The notes under the pieces: model-generated | What the model saw: the letters and a program-made list of their open reading frames with translations, nothing else | Told to the model about the DNA's origin: nothing | The model's database searches: none | Assembly: GCF_009758255.1 (NCBI RefSeq) | Contig: NZ_WSEN01000006.1 | Coordinates: forward strand, 372,001-436,000 | Reading direction: 5' to 3' | Source: Microbacterium sp. MAH-37 | GTDB taxonomy: Bacteria; Actinomycetota; Actinomycetes; Actinomycetales; Microbacteriaceae | Length of the DNA stretch: 64,000 bases | Translations under genes and position numbers: made by a program | Shown here: piece after piece, positions 53,126 through 63,927 of the stretch | How positions within the stretch are numbered: position 1 is the stretch's first letter | Layout of the letters: each line of letters begins with the position of its first letter

Positions 53126-54340
53126 ATGTCCGTGCTCTTCGTCGCCACGATGCCCGCCTCCGGTCATGTGAACCCGCTGCTGCCCGTACTGTCGCGGCTC
53201 GCGGCATCCGGGACGAAGGTGGTGGCTGCGGGCACAGAGGAGTTCGCCGAGCGGATCAGCGCGACGGGCGCCGACTTCGTGCCCTATCCGCCGGGTGTGC
53301 TCGAGTCGGCGGACATCGCCGAGGCCACGCAGAGCGGCAGCAGCGTCGCCGTGATCGTGCGGGTGCTGAAGGCGACCGAGACCTTCGCGCCCTTCGTCGC
53401 CGAAGAGGCGAGGAGGGTGTCCGCGAGCGCGATCCTGCACGACTCGAACGCACTGTGGGGGCGCATCGGCGCGCGTCTCGCCGATCTGCCGACGGTGTCG
53501 TTCATGACGACGATCCTCATCGGAACCGGTGCCATCAAGGCGCTCTCACTTCGCGAGTCGATGGCCGAGACCTGGCCGACCATGCGCTCGCTGCCCGCCG
53601 CGGTGAGCGGGCGCCGCGAGGTCGTGCGGATGTTCGGCAAGGACCTGGTGCCGCCGACGCCGATGCTGCCGCTGCGCGGCGACCTGACGCTCTTCCCCGT
53701 GCCGCGCGATCTGCAGGGACCGGACGATCGGCTGGACGACACCTGCGTCTTCGTCGGGCCGACGGCGGAGGCCGGCACACCCGCCGCCCTGGACGACGTG
53801 CTGCGCACCTTCATCGACGGCACCGAACCCGTGGTGCTCGTCTCGCTGGGCACTCTGCATGCCGCGGGTGAGGAGTTCTTCGAGACCTGCGCGGCAGCGT
53901 TCGGCGAGCTCCCGGTGCGGGTGGTCCTGGCCACGGGGCGCAGCGAGCTCGAGACCCCGCTGCCCGCGAACATGCTGGCCATGCCCCGGGTGCCGCAGAC
54001 CGATCTCCTCGCCCGCACCGGCGTGTTCGTGACCCACGGCGGCATGAACAGCGCGCTCGAGGGCATCGCGGCAGGGGTGCCGCTGGTGGTCGTGCCGCAG
54101 CAGGTGGAGCAGTTCCTCATCGGACAGGCGTTCGCCGAACAGGGCGCGGCGCTCGTGCTCCGCGAGAACCTCTCCGGTCGCCCGGTGCCGGCCGACGAGC
54201 TGCGGGTCGCCGTGCGCACCGCCCTGGACGATCCCGGCTTCCGCGAGGCCGCCACGGCCCTCGGCGAGCGGATGCGGGCGGAGGGCGGTGCCGATCGCGC
54301 CGCCGCGCTCATCGGCGCGTTCCTCAGCGAGCGGGGCTGA
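53126..54340 (+). CDS. GT1-family glycosyltransferase (MGT/erythromycin-glycosyltransferase-like)
   Basis: 404 residues with a GT-B fold. The N-terminal acceptor domain begins MSVLFVATMPASGHVNPLLPVLSRLA, with the catalytic histidine in SGHVNP. The C-terminal donor domain has VLVSLGTLHA and the nucleotide-sugar motif VFVTHGGMNSALEGIAAGVPLVVVPQQVEQ. Enzymes of this type glucosylate macrolides, sterols or phenolics. It has its own leaderless promoter and interrupts the homoprotocatechuate locus. The acceptor is unknown. Confidence 0.87.
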   Translation: MSVLFVATMPASGHVNPLLPVLSRLAASGTKVVAAGTEEFAERISATGADFVPYPPGVLESADIAEATQSGSSVAVIVRVLKATETFAPFVAEEARRVSASAILHDSNALWGRIGARLADLPTVSFMTTILIGTGAIKALSLRESMAETWPTMRSLPAAVSGRREVVRMFGKDLVPPTPMLPLRGDLTLFPVPRDLQGPDDRLDDTCVFVGPTAEAGTPAALDDVLRTFIDGTEPVVLVSLGTLHAAGEEFFETCAAAFGELPVRVVLATGRSELETPLPANMLAMPRVPQTDLLARTGVFVTHGGMNSALEGIAAGVPLVVVPQQVEQFLIGQAFAEQGAALVLRENLSGRPVPADELRVAVRTALDDPGFREAATALGERMRAEGGADRAAALIGAFLSERG

Positions 54341-54450
54341 CCGCCGGGTCTACCCTCCCCCTTGCACCCGGCGGACGAATCCGCACCGGGCGGCAGACAC
54401 GCCGGCCAGACGTCCGCCATCCGCAGAAACGTCCGCCATCTGTCGGGCCG

Positions 54451-56417
<1,967 letters not shown>

Positions 56418-56663
56418 TCAGCCGCCCTGGACGGCGGTGACGATCTCGATCTCGTCGCCTGCGGCGACCTGGTGCGCGGACCAGCGGCTGCGGGGAACGA
56501 CGGCACCGCCCACCGCGACGGCGACGCCGAGGCGGCCTCCGTCGACGCGCGAGCCGTCATCATGCAGGGCGTGTCCGGTGAGGCGCACGACGAGGTCGAG
56601 AAGGGTGTCGCCGGGGCGCGCGTCGATCGCCTCCCCGTTCACTCGGATGGTTTCGGTCATCAT
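56418..56663 (-). CDS. thiS: Sulfur carrier protein ThiS
   Basis: 81-residue ubiquitin-like protein ending in VTAVQGG; the terminal Gly-Gly is adenylated by ThiF and thiocarboxylated. The start at 56663 (MMTETIRVNGE) overlaps the thiO stop. A longer in-frame extension upstream lies inside thiO and is rejected. It is a little longer than the usual 66 residues because of an inserted HDDGSRVDGGR segment. Confidence 0.92.
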   Translation of the reverse strand: MMTETIRVNGEAIDARPGDTLLDLVVRLTGHALHDDGSRVDGGRLGVAVAVGGAVVPRSRWSAHQVAAGDEIEIVTAVQGG

Positions 56664-57844
56664 CGCCCTTTCTGTCCGGCACCGGCGAGTTCGGCGGGAG
56701 GGGTGAGGTCTGCGAAGGCTCGGCGGGTACGGACATCCGACGAGAAGCGCAGGGGGTCGACGGCCGCGGCCGTCACAGGATCGATCGGCAGTCCTTCGGC
56801 GAGGTCGGCGCCGAGGCGCGCGGCGAGCGGCGCGAGCAGCACACCGTGCCGGTCGTAGCCGGTGGAGATCACGAGTCCCGGCTCGACGGTGCCCAGCAGC
56901 GGAAGGGCATCGGGTGTCGCCGGGCGCGGACGGGCGAGCATCTCGACGATCTCGCACTCGGAGATCCCGGGCAGCACCGTCTCCGCGTCGCGCAGCAGGG
57001 CGAGCACCGAGCCGGCCTGCACGCCTGCCACACCGCCCTCGCGCACGGAGGCGCCGAGCACGACGGTGCCGTCGTCGCGCGGGACGACATAGACCGGGCG
57101 CCCGCGCACCTGCGCGCGCACCGTGCGGGTGAGCAGCGGACGCAGAGCCACGGGCACGCGTAGCCGGAGGATGTCTCCCCACACCGGCCGCAACGGCAGC
57201 GCGGGCAGTCCGTCGATGCCGGCGGTGCCGAGCCCGGCGGTCACGATCACGACGTCGGCGTCGATCTCCTCCCCCGTCGTGAGCCGGATGCCGGTGACGC
57301 GGTCGTCCCTACGGGTCACGTGGCAGACGCGCTCCTCGCGGAGGCGCTCGCCGAGGAGTTCGCCCAGCGCGGCCGTGACCCGGCGCGGATCGATGCTGTG
57401 GTCCTCGTCCGCGAGCACGGCAGAGGTCACCGCGGGCCCGAGCGCGGGCTCGAGGTCGCGCGCGGCGCTGCCGGTCAGGCGCTGCACCGGCACACCGTGC
57501 GCGCTCTGCAGCTCGCCGAGTTCGAAGAGGGCGGCACGATCCGCGGCATCCGCTCCGACCGCGAGCGTGCCGCTCATGCGGTACCCGACGTCGACGTCGC
57601 GCCCGACGGCCGTCTCCAGAGTGGCGACGAACGCGGGGTACAGCGCGGCGGAGGCGCGCGCCAGCGGTAGCAGATCGTCCTGCCCCCAGGCAGCCTCGGC
57701 GGCGGCCGCCAGCATCCCGGCGGCGGCGCGACTGGCGCCGTTCGCGGGCGCGGGGTCGAGGAGGACGACATCGTGGCCACGGCGGTCCAGCTCGGCGGCG
57801 GTCGCCAGCCCGATGATCCCCGCGCCGATCACAGCGGTGCGCAT
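56660..57844 (-). CDS. thiO: Glycine oxidase ThiO
   Basis: 394-residue FAD enzyme of the D-amino-acid oxidase family that oxidises glycine to dehydroglycine for thiazole synthesis. The dinucleotide fold is MRTAVIGAGIIGLATAAELDRRGHDVVLLD, followed by GASRAAAGMLAAAAE. The C-terminal PDALPLLGTVEPGLVISTGYDRHGVLLAPL is typical. It is the first gene of the operon; its ATG lies a few bases after the TPP riboswitch. Confidence 0.93.
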   Translation of the reverse strand: MRTAVIGAGIIGLATAAELDRRGHDVVLLDPAPANGASRAAAGMLAAAAEAAWGQDDLLPLARASAALYPAFVATLETAVGRDVDVGYRMSGTLAVGADAADRAALFELGELQSAHGVPVQRLTGSAARDLEPALGPAVTSAVLADEDHSIDPRRVTAALGELLGERLREERVCHVTRRDDRVTGIRLTTGEEIDADVVIVTAGLGTAGIDGLPALPLRPVWGDILRLRVPVALRPLLTRTVRAQVRGRPVYVVPRDDGTVVLGASVREGGVAGVQAGSVLALLRDAETVLPGISECEIVEMLARPRPATPDALPLLGTVEPGLVISTGYDRHGVLLAPLAARLGADLAEGLPIDPVTAAAVDPLRFSSDVRTRRAFADLTPPAELAGAGQKGR

Positions 57845-57849
57845 TGCGT

Positions 57850-57932
57850 GCCCTTTCCTACGACGGCATGACCCGTATCAGGTTCAGCGGTCGGCACGTG
57901 GCCCTCTCAGCCTCTGACAGGCTCCCGCGGAC
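57850..57932 (-). promoter_or_regulatory. TPP (thiamine pyrophosphate) riboswitch
   Basis: On the minus strand, GCGGGAGCC (P1/P2), GGCTGAGAGGG (pyrimidine sensor J3/2) and ACCGCTGAACCTGATACGGG followed by TCATGCCGTCGTAGGAA (pyrophosphate helix) match the THI element consensus. AGGAAAGGG then precedes the thiO ATG, so the switch probably works by hiding the ribosome site. A CCTATAGG (57941-57948) beyond it is a likely -10 region. Confidence 0.95.
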
Positions 57933-57999
57933 GCCTCTACCCTATAGGTGTGTGGTGCCGCTTCCGGCCCATCCCCTCAATGACGATCGAGGAGCATCC

Positions 58000-58803
58000 A
58001 TGGCACTGCAGCTCGCCCCCACCTTCCGCGCCCGGCTCGCCGAGAGCGACCGAGCACTCGTCGGCATGTGGGCCTGCTCGGGTTCCCCTCTGGTGACGGA
58101 GGTCGCCGCGGGGTCCGGTCTGGACTGGCTGCTCATCGACATGGAGCACTCCGCGAACACGCTGGAGTCGGTGCTGGTGCAGCTGCAGGTCTCCGCCGCC
58201 TACCCGATCACGCCGATCGTCCGCGCGCCGTTCAATGGCACGGTCGCGATCAAGCAGATCCTCGACCTCGGGGCGCAGAACCTCATCGTGCCGATGGTGT
58301 CCTCCGCCGAGGAGGCGCAGGCCGCGGTGCGCGCCGTGCGGTACCCGCCGGCCGGGGTACGCGGTGTGGGCAGCGCGCTGGCGCGCAGCGCCCGCTGGAA
58401 CCGTGTCGACGGCTACCTGCAGGACGCCGCGGAGCACACCACCCTGATCGTGCAGATCGAGACCGCCGCCGGCGTGGATGCCGCGGCGGAGATCGCGGCC
58501 GTCGACGGCGTGGATGCCGTGTTCGTCGGGCCCAGCGACCTGGCTGCCTCGATGGGCCACCTCGGCGAGCAGACGCACCCGGATGTGCTCGCGGCGGTAG
58601 CCAGGGCGTTCGCCGCGGTGAAGGAGGCCGGCAAGCCGGTCGGCGTGAACGCCTTCGACCCGGTCGCGGCCGAGGAGTACATCGCGCACGGCACCGACTT
58701 CATCGCGGTCGGCGCCGACGTCGCGCTCCTGGCGCGGGCGTCCGAGGCCCTTGCGACGCGCTTCATCCCGGCATCCGACTCCGCACAGCGCGCGTCGTAC
58801 TGA
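58000..58803 (+). CDS. hpaI: HpcH/HpaI aldolase (4-hydroxy-2-oxo-heptane-1,7-dioate aldolase)
   Basis: 267 residues of the class II pyruvate aldolase family. LVGMWACSGSPLVTEVAAGSGLDWLLIDMEHS, PIVRAPFNG, GAQNLIVPMVSSAEEAQ, the metal-binding VQIETAAGVD, and VFVGPSDLAASMG are standard. It cleaves the last homoprotocatechuate intermediate to pyruvate and succinic semialdehyde. It is preceded by GAGGAGC and separated from hpaG/E/D/H by a glycosyltransferase and the thiamine operon. It could also serve other 2-oxo acid pathways. Confidence 0.88.
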   Translation: MALQLAPTFRARLAESDRALVGMWACSGSPLVTEVAAGSGLDWLLIDMEHSANTLESVLVQLQVSAAYPITPIVRAPFNGTVAIKQILDLGAQNLIVPMVSSAEEAQAAVRAVRYPPAGVRGVGSALARSARWNRVDGYLQDAAEHTTLIVQIETAAGVDAAAEIAAVDGVDAVFVGPSDLAASMGHLGEQTHPDVLAAVARAFAAVKEAGKPVGVNAFDPVAAEEYIAHGTDFIAVGADVALLARASEALATRFIPASDSAQRASY

Positions 58804-58831
58804 CGGCTGGGGATCCTCGCATCCGCCGTGC

Positions 58832-58870
58832 CAGAATCGACGGATGCGCTTCCTGAGAACCACCCGATGA
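58832..58870 (+). promoter_or_regulatory. -10 box plus leaderless 8-codon upstream ORF coupled to the MFS gene
   Basis: CAGAAT (58832-58837) is followed after 6 nt by ATG at 58844, which opens MRFLRTTR and stops with TGA at 58868-58870. That stop overlaps the MFS ATG at 58867 (ATGA). The MFS gene has no Shine-Dalgarno, so the short ORF may deliver ribosomes to it. Confidence 0.4.
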
Positions 58871-60099
58871 GCCGCGGCCTCGCGGCGCTGGGCGACCGCA
58901 ACTTCCGCTGGTTCTTCCTGGCCCGCGCGATCACGCTGATCACGGGCTCGATGTCGTCCATCGCACTGGCGTTCGCGGTGCTCGACATCGACAATCACCC
59001 CGAGAGCCTGTCGTTCGTGCTCGCCGCGTTCACGATCTCGAACATCGTGTTCGTGCTCTTCGGCGGCGTGGTCGCCGACCGTCTTCCGCGGGCCCTCGTG
59101 ATCCAGGCCTGCTACGTGCTCGACATCCTGTCGATAGGCACGGTCGCAGTGCTGCTGTTCACCGGCACCGCGACCATCCCCGCGATGATCGGGCTGGCCG
59201 CGCTCAACGGCGCGTCGACCGCGTTCGTACTGCCCGCCATGCAGGGTCTCATCCCGCAGCTGACCACGCCGGCTCACCTGCAGCAGGCGAACGCGATGCT
59301 GTCGTTCGTGCGATCGGCGGTGACGATCGGCGGTCCGGTGATCGCCGGTGTGCTGGTGTCCACCGTGGGTCCTGCGTGGGCGATGGTGGTGCAGGTGCTC
59401 GGCTGGTTCGCGGCGATCCCGATCCTCGCGATGGTGAAGCTGCCGCCGCCCTCCGGGTCGGGCGAGTTCTCCCTGTTCGCCGATCTGCGCACCGGGTGGA
59501 CGGAGTTCTGGAGCCGCTCCTGGCTGTGGACCATCGTGCTCGCCTTCATGATCATGAACGCGATCCACGTCGGCGCCTGGGGCGTGGTCGGCCCGTACAT
59601 CGCGAAGAACGACGACCGCCTGGGCATCTCCGGCTGGGGCTGGGTGGTCAGCGCGGAGGGTCTCGGCGTGCTGCTGATGACGCTGGTGCTGATGCGCTTC
59701 CCGCTGCGCCGGCCACTGCGGCTCGGCATGATCGGGATGGCCGTCTTCGCGATCCCGCTCACCGTGCTCGGCGTGCACCCGGCGGTGGTGCTGCTGGCGA
59801 TCGCGGCGTTCCTCGCGGGCGCCGGCGCCGAGATCTTCAGCACCGGCTGGAGCGTCGCGATGATGGAGAACGTCCCCGGCGACAAGCTCTCCCGAGTGTC
59901 CAGTTACGACATGCTCGGCAGCTTCGTCGTGATGCCGATCGGCACGCTCGTCTACGGCTGGCTGATCACGCGGGCCGACCCTGCAACGGTGCTCGTCACC
60001 TCCGGCATCCTGTACGCCGTGATCGCACTGTCAGCGCTCGCGGTGCCGAGCGTGTGGCGGATGGGCCGCCCCGAGGGCGCGATCGCGTCGCATTCATAG
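58867..60099 (+). CDS. MFS exporter (EntS/MefA-like, MFS_3 type)
   Basis: 410 residues with about 12 helices. It begins SRGLAALGDRNFRWFFLARAITLITGSMSSIALAFAVL, the typical start of the enterobactin-exporter/macrolide-efflux group, with GGVVADRLPRALVIQACYV (loop 2-3) and LSRVSSYDMLGSFVVMPIGTLVYG in TM10. It probably exports a siderophore or drug. An alternative GTG at 58828 would add 13 residues and remove the upstream ORF arrangement; the ATG at 58867 better fits the family N-terminus. Confidence 0.85.
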   Translation: MSRGLAALGDRNFRWFFLARAITLITGSMSSIALAFAVLDIDNHPESLSFVLAAFTISNIVFVLFGGVVADRLPRALVIQACYVLDILSIGTVAVLLFTGTATIPAMIGLAALNGASTAFVLPAMQGLIPQLTTPAHLQQANAMLSFVRSAVTIGGPVIAGVLVSTVGPAWAMVVQVLGWFAAIPILAMVKLPPPSGSGEFSLFADLRTGWTEFWSRSWLWTIVLAFMIMNAIHVGAWGVVGPYIAKNDDRLGISGWGWVVSAEGLGVLLMTLVLMRFPLRRPLRLGMIGMAVFAIPLTVLGVHPAVVLLAIAAFLAGAGAEIFSTGWSVAMMENVPGDKLSRVSSYDMLGSFVVMPIGTLVYGWLITRADPATVLVTSGILYAVIALSALAVPSVWRMGRPEGAIASHS

Positions 60100-60165
60100 T
60101 CCGCACGCGGACGGTTCAAAGGTGCCAGGGGTGCGATTCATAGGCGCGGGGCGCACACTGAGTGC

Positions 60166-60885
60166 ATGACCTTCGATGCCCTCCGCCCGCTCGCCGCACG
60201 GGCGGCGCTCTTCTCCGCCCTCCGCCAGGATCAGTTCGTCATGGCCGTCGACGCGCTCGGCGAGCACCGCTGGGACGCCGACCTGGATGCGGGAACCATC
60301 ACGTTCTCCTCGGCGGCCGACCCGTCGCGCCGGATCACCGCGACCGCGCACCTGATCGCCTCGATCGCGCCCGAGGCGCGGTCCGTGCTGTGGGGGTGGG
60401 CGCACCCGATGGGAGCACCGGACGGCGTGGCTGTCAAGCTGCGAGACTACGGCTCGCAGTACGGCCTGCCCGCGCTCTCGGAGGGCGAGACGCCGTTCCC
60501 GGACGGCATCGCCGACATTGACGCGTGGGTGATCGACGCCGCACATGTCGTGGGCGGCACCGCCGGCGAGCTCACCGGCCGCGCTCCCTACTTCGCGGCG
60601 GATGCCGGTGGCGGCACCCGCGCGGTCTTCGTGCTCGACGGGGTGCTCGGCCCGCTCACGGTCGCGGACGCGGTCGTCGCGCTCCCGCGCATCCTGGCAT
60701 CCGCTGAACTGACCGACCCGCGCACGTCGGTGTGGGACCTCGCGCGGCTCGCCGCGTGGAACCTTCAGTGGACCGACGACGCGTTCACCGGCGCCGTCGT
60801 GACGGATGCCACGGGCTCGGCGACGTTCCGCTTCGACGAGCAGGCCAGGATCGCCGGCATCGAGAGTGCCCTCGCCGCCGTCTGA
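60166..60885 (+). CDS. Hypothetical protein resembling DUF6882
   Basis: 239 residues, cytosolic, with no signal or membrane segment. A LWGWAHPMGAPDG segment around residue 75 and a later WDLARLAAWNLQW resemble the tryptophan-rich core of the DUF6882 family as I remember it. The extreme C-terminus, FRFDEQARIAGIES, could be a beta-hairpin. A weak -10 (CACACT at 60154-60159) lies 6 nt before the ATG. No function can be proposed. Confidence 0.65.
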   Translation: MTFDALRPLAARAALFSALRQDQFVMAVDALGEHRWDADLDAGTITFSSAADPSRRITATAHLIASIAPEARSVLWGWAHPMGAPDGVAVKLRDYGSQYGLPALSEGETPFPDGIADIDAWVIDAAHVVGGTAGELTGRAPYFAADAGGGTRAVFVLDGVLGPLTVADAVVALPRILASAELTDPRTSVWDLARLAAWNLQWTDDAFTGAVVTDATGSATFRFDEQARIAGIESALAAV

Positions 60886-60924
60886 CCCCGCGCGCGTCCG
60901 CTTCCGGTGTGCGAAGCTGGGCGC

Positions 60925-61479
60925 ATGCGCAACGCCATCGTCCGCTTCGCGGCGCTCTACGTGTTCAACGTCGCCGTACTGCTCGTGCTCGGTCTGGTGC
61001 TGCGCTCGGTGTACGTCGGATGGAACGCGCTCTGGGCAGCGGTCATCCTCACGCTCGCCGCACTCGCGCTCAAGCCGGCTCTGCTGAAGTGGTTCCGCTC
61101 CTCCGCGGCGAAATCGGCCGGTGACCGGTCGGGCTTCGGCGAGAAGATCGTGCAGTACGCGATCATCTTCCTCGTCGAGCTGATCATCTGGGCGGCCACC
61201 GTGCTGCTCAGCGGCGTGTCGGTGAGCGGGTTCTTCTGGGGCTGGATCGTGCCCCCGATCGTGCTGCTGATCGGATGGGTGATCTACGACCGGTTCGACG
61301 ACCGGCTGCGCGCGAAGGCCGGCGCCGTCTACGACGCGACCTCGGCGAAGATCACCGGCAAGCAGGCAGCCGGGTCGACCACGCCGGCAACGCCCGATTC
61401 ACCCGCGACGAAGGCCGGCGAGCACGAGCTGGCCGACGGTCTCACCCCCGAGCAGCGCCGCATGCTCGACGAGCTCTAG
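60925..61479 (+). CDS. Membrane protein of unknown function
   Basis: 184 residues. There are four hydrophobic helices: about 8-27, 33-51, 75-95 and 100-120. They are followed by a hydrophilic cytoplasmic tail with a Thr/Pro/Ala stretch (STTPATPDSPATKAGE) and a helical end, LTPEQRRMLDEL. The ATG at 60925 sits 6 nt after GAAGCT, a poor -10, in the leaderless layout. An alternative ATG-like start 6 codons earlier is less likely. The next gene begins 8 nt after its stop with AGGAGAAG, so the two are probably one operon. Confidence 0.7.
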   Translation: MRNAIVRFAALYVFNVAVLLVLGLVLRSVYVGWNALWAAVILTLAALALKPALLKWFRSSAAKSAGDRSGFGEKIVQYAIIFLVELIIWAATVLLSGVSVSGFFWGWIVPPIVLLIGWVIYDRFDDRLRAKAGAVYDATSAKITGKQAAGSTTPATPDSPATKAGEHELADGLTPEQRRMLDEL

Positions 61480-61487
61480 GAGAAGCC

Positions 61488-62573
61488 ATGAGCGGTCTGG
61501 ATCTCATCCCCGCAGGACGGACCTTCACCGAGGACGACATCGTCGTCTACGCCGACCGTGAGCACCGCACGCTCGACGAGGCGATCCGAGACGCCGACGT
61601 GCTGATCAGCGCCCCGCACGCGGGGGCGGCGATCCCGGAGGAGATCGCGGAGTTCCTCTCCCCGGCTCTCACCCGGCGGCTGCAGTACGACTTCACGGAT
61701 GTCGCGACCGACGCGATCGTGCGGCGCTGGGCGTCGCAGGACCCGCGGGTGGTGGCGGTGCTCAACCCGCATCCGCGGCTGGTCCGCGACCCGAACCGCG
61801 CGAAGCCGGCCGACGTCGCCGCCGACCTGTCCGCGGCGATCGCACGGACCGCCGAGGCCGGTCCGTGGCAGCGCGTCGACCTCACCGGCGTCGACGCGAT
61901 CCGCCCGGTGACCTTCTCGTTCTTCCCCATCCTCGAGGTGCCGCGCACCGAGGCGGAGCTGCACCGGCTGGTCGGCACCTTCGTCGAGGTCGCCGAGCGG
62001 GGCCTCGGGGTCTACGAGCGCATCCGCGACGAGCTCACAGAACGTTTCCTGGCTCGCGGGCTCGCCGAGGGCGGCCGGTTCACCCGGCTGTCGTTCCACG
62101 ACACGATGAACACCACGACCACGCGCGAGGGTGCGGTCAACGTCGCCCGCGACGAGAAGGATCGCCTGCCCCGGGTGGTCGCGCTGTCGAACCGTGGTGA
62201 CACCCGTGGCGAGCTGCGCACGACCGAGGACCCGCCGACGATGGATCCCGCGCGGCTGCGCGCGCTGGCCGAGGCGCACCGGGAGGGCTTCCGGGTCGCA
62301 GACCCGGCGGACGTCGCACTGAACAAGCCCTATCTCGGCAGCCAGGAGATCCTCGCAGCGGGCGCCCGCTTCCGCGAAGCGGGTGCGCAGGCGCGCGCCG
62401 CCGGCCTCGAGCTCGACGCCGTGCAGGCCGAGTTCCTCCGCGAGTACCTGCTCGGTGACGCGGCGGTCGGTGAACTGCACCGGCCCGGCACGGAGTGGAT
62501 CACCGAGGACCAGGTGCACGTCGACGCCGTCGCGGCATCCTGCCGGCGCGCTTGGGACCTCTACCGCGGCTGA
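61488..62573 (+). CDS. N-formylglutamate amidohydrolase family protein
   Basis: 361 residues. The family opening VLISAPHAGAAIPEEI (zinc-site histidine), AVLNPHPRLVRDPNR with the conserved arginines, and a LSFHDTMNTTTT motif in place of the usual HSM segment are visible. Members hydrolyse N-formylglutamate in histidine catabolism or related N-acyl acids. No hut genes are adjacent, so the substrate is uncertain. The start at 61488 follows AGGAGAAG, and the long in-frame extension overlaps the previous gene. Confidence 0.8.
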   Translation: MSGLDLIPAGRTFTEDDIVVYADREHRTLDEAIRDADVLISAPHAGAAIPEEIAEFLSPALTRRLQYDFTDVATDAIVRRWASQDPRVVAVLNPHPRLVRDPNRAKPADVAADLSAAIARTAEAGPWQRVDLTGVDAIRPVTFSFFPILEVPRTEAELHRLVGTFVEVAERGLGVYERIRDELTERFLARGLAEGGRFTRLSFHDTMNTTTTREGAVNVARDEKDRLPRVVALSNRGDTRGELRTTEDPPTMDPARLRALAEAHREGFRVADPADVALNKPYLGSQEILAAGARFREAGAQARAAGLELDAVQAEFLREYLLGDAAVGELHRPGTEWITEDQVHVDAVAASCRRAWDLYRG

Positions 62574-62583
62574 CCCGCCACGG

Positions 62584-63927
62584 TCACCCGCCCCAGAGCA
62601 GCCCGAACAGCGAACCGGCCGCGATCGTCGTGACTGCGAGGATCAGCGACGGCAGGAAGAACGAGTGGTCGACGAGCTTGGTGCCGAGCTTCGTCGTGCC
62701 CGAGGTGTCGAAGTTCGCCGCGGCGATCTGCGAGCCGTTCGTCGGCAGCACATAGATGCCGGCGAACGCGCCGGCCCACATGCCGGACAGCACGCCGAGC
62801 GGGATGCCGGCGGACAGGCCGATCGGCACGATCGTGCGCGTCGCCGTGGACTGGCTCGTGGTGAGCACACAGACCAGGAACACGCCGAGCGCGAAGACCC
62901 AGGGCGCAGCGGCGACGAGCCCGCCGACCGTGTCGGCGATCAGCTCGGCATGCGCGGTGAGGAACGTGTCGGTCAGCCAGGCCAGACCGAACAGGGCGAT
63001 CGCCGAGACCATACCGGCGCGGAACACGGTCGCCATAGGCACCTCGGCGACCTTCGGCCGGGACACCAGCAGGATGACCGTGCCGGCCAGCAGCATCACG
63101 ATCTCGATGATCGGCGTCATCCCGATCGGCGCGCCGTCCGCGTCGACCGGGCGGATGCTCTTGAACAGACCGAAGACGACGATCACGAGCACGCCGGTGA
63201 GGAAGATGATCGCGGCGTTCCGGCCGGCCTTGGTCACGGTCACCTGCGCCTTGACCTCGGCGGCGTCACCGCTCGGAGGTGCGAGGGTGCCGGCGGCGAT
63301 CTTCGCCTGCACCTCGGGGTCGTCCGCCAGCTCCTTCCCGAGCCGGTTCACCACCAGCGACGAGAGCACGATGCCGACGACGGCCGCGGGGATCGTCACC
63401 TTGAGGATGTCGATGAGTTCGAAGTCGTACGGCGCGACATCGGTCAGCGTCACCATCGCCGCCATCGCCGCCGACACAGGGCTGCACGCGAGAGCGACGC
63501 CGGTGGCGACGACGGAGAGCGACAGCGGACGCGACGGACGGATGCCGTTGCGGTACGAGAGGTCCTGGATGACCGGGAGCAGCGGATAGAGGATGTTCGA
63601 GGTGCCGGCTCCGACCGAGAACAGGAACGACACGAGCGGCGCGACGAGGGTGATCTGCTTCGGGTTGCGGGCGATGAGCTTCGCCGCGACCGAGACCATC
63701 CAGTCGATGCCGCCGGCGACCTGCATCATCGAGGCCGCCACGACCACCGCGAGAACGATGAGCAGCGCGTCCACCGGCGGCGACCCCGGAACGAGCCGGA
63801 AGCCGAACACCAGGATGGCGACACCGGCGCCGCCCCAGAGGCCCAGCCCCACGCCGCTGGAGCGGGTGCCCATCACGATGCAGCCCAGCACGACCAGCAG
63901 CTGGGCGATGAAAAGGACGACCTCCAT
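62584..63927 (-). CDS. Dcu-type C4-dicarboxylate transporter (DcuA/DcuB family)
   Basis: 447 residues, about 11-12 helices. The signature run AGGIDWMVSVAAKLIARNPKQITLVAPLVSFLFSVGAGTSNILYPLLPVI and GIRPSRPLSLSVVATGVALACSPVSAAMAAMV is diagnostic of Dcu antiporters, which exchange fumarate, aspartate or malate for succinate. The C-terminal TSQSTATRTIVPIGLSAGIP and YVLPTNGSQIAAANFDTSGTTKLG are also conserved. It is transcribed toward the amidohydrolase. The minus strand shows TAGGCT (63966-63971) and GGGGGGAGCC before the ATG. Confidence 0.92.
   Translation of the reverse strand: MEVVLFIAQLLVVLGCIVMGTRSSGVGLGLWGGAGVAILVFGFRLVPGSPPVDALLIVLAVVVAASMMQVAGGIDWMVSVAAKLIARNPKQITLVAPLVSFLFSVGAGTSNILYPLLPVIQDLSYRNGIRPSRPLSLSVVATGVALACSPVSAAMAAMVTLTDVAPYDFELIDILKVTIPAAVVGIVLSSLVVNRLGKELADDPEVQAKIAAGTLAPPSGDAAEVKAQVTVTKAGRNAAIIFLTGVLVIVVFGLFKSIRPVDADGAPIGMTPIIEIVMLLAGTVILLVSRPKVAEVPMATVFRAGMVSAIALFGLAWLTDTFLTAHAELIADTVGGLVAAAPWVFALGVFLVCVLTTSQSTATRTIVPIGLSAGIPLGVLSGMWAGAFAGIYVLPTNGSQIAAANFDTSGTTKLGTKLVDHSFFLPSLILAVTTIAAGSLFGLLWGG

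Noticed and set aside
54401..54440. Short ACGTCCGCCATC direct repeat after the glycosyltransferase gene
   Set aside because: Only two 12-bp copies 20 bp apart in a GC-rich gap; too little to call an element or operator.
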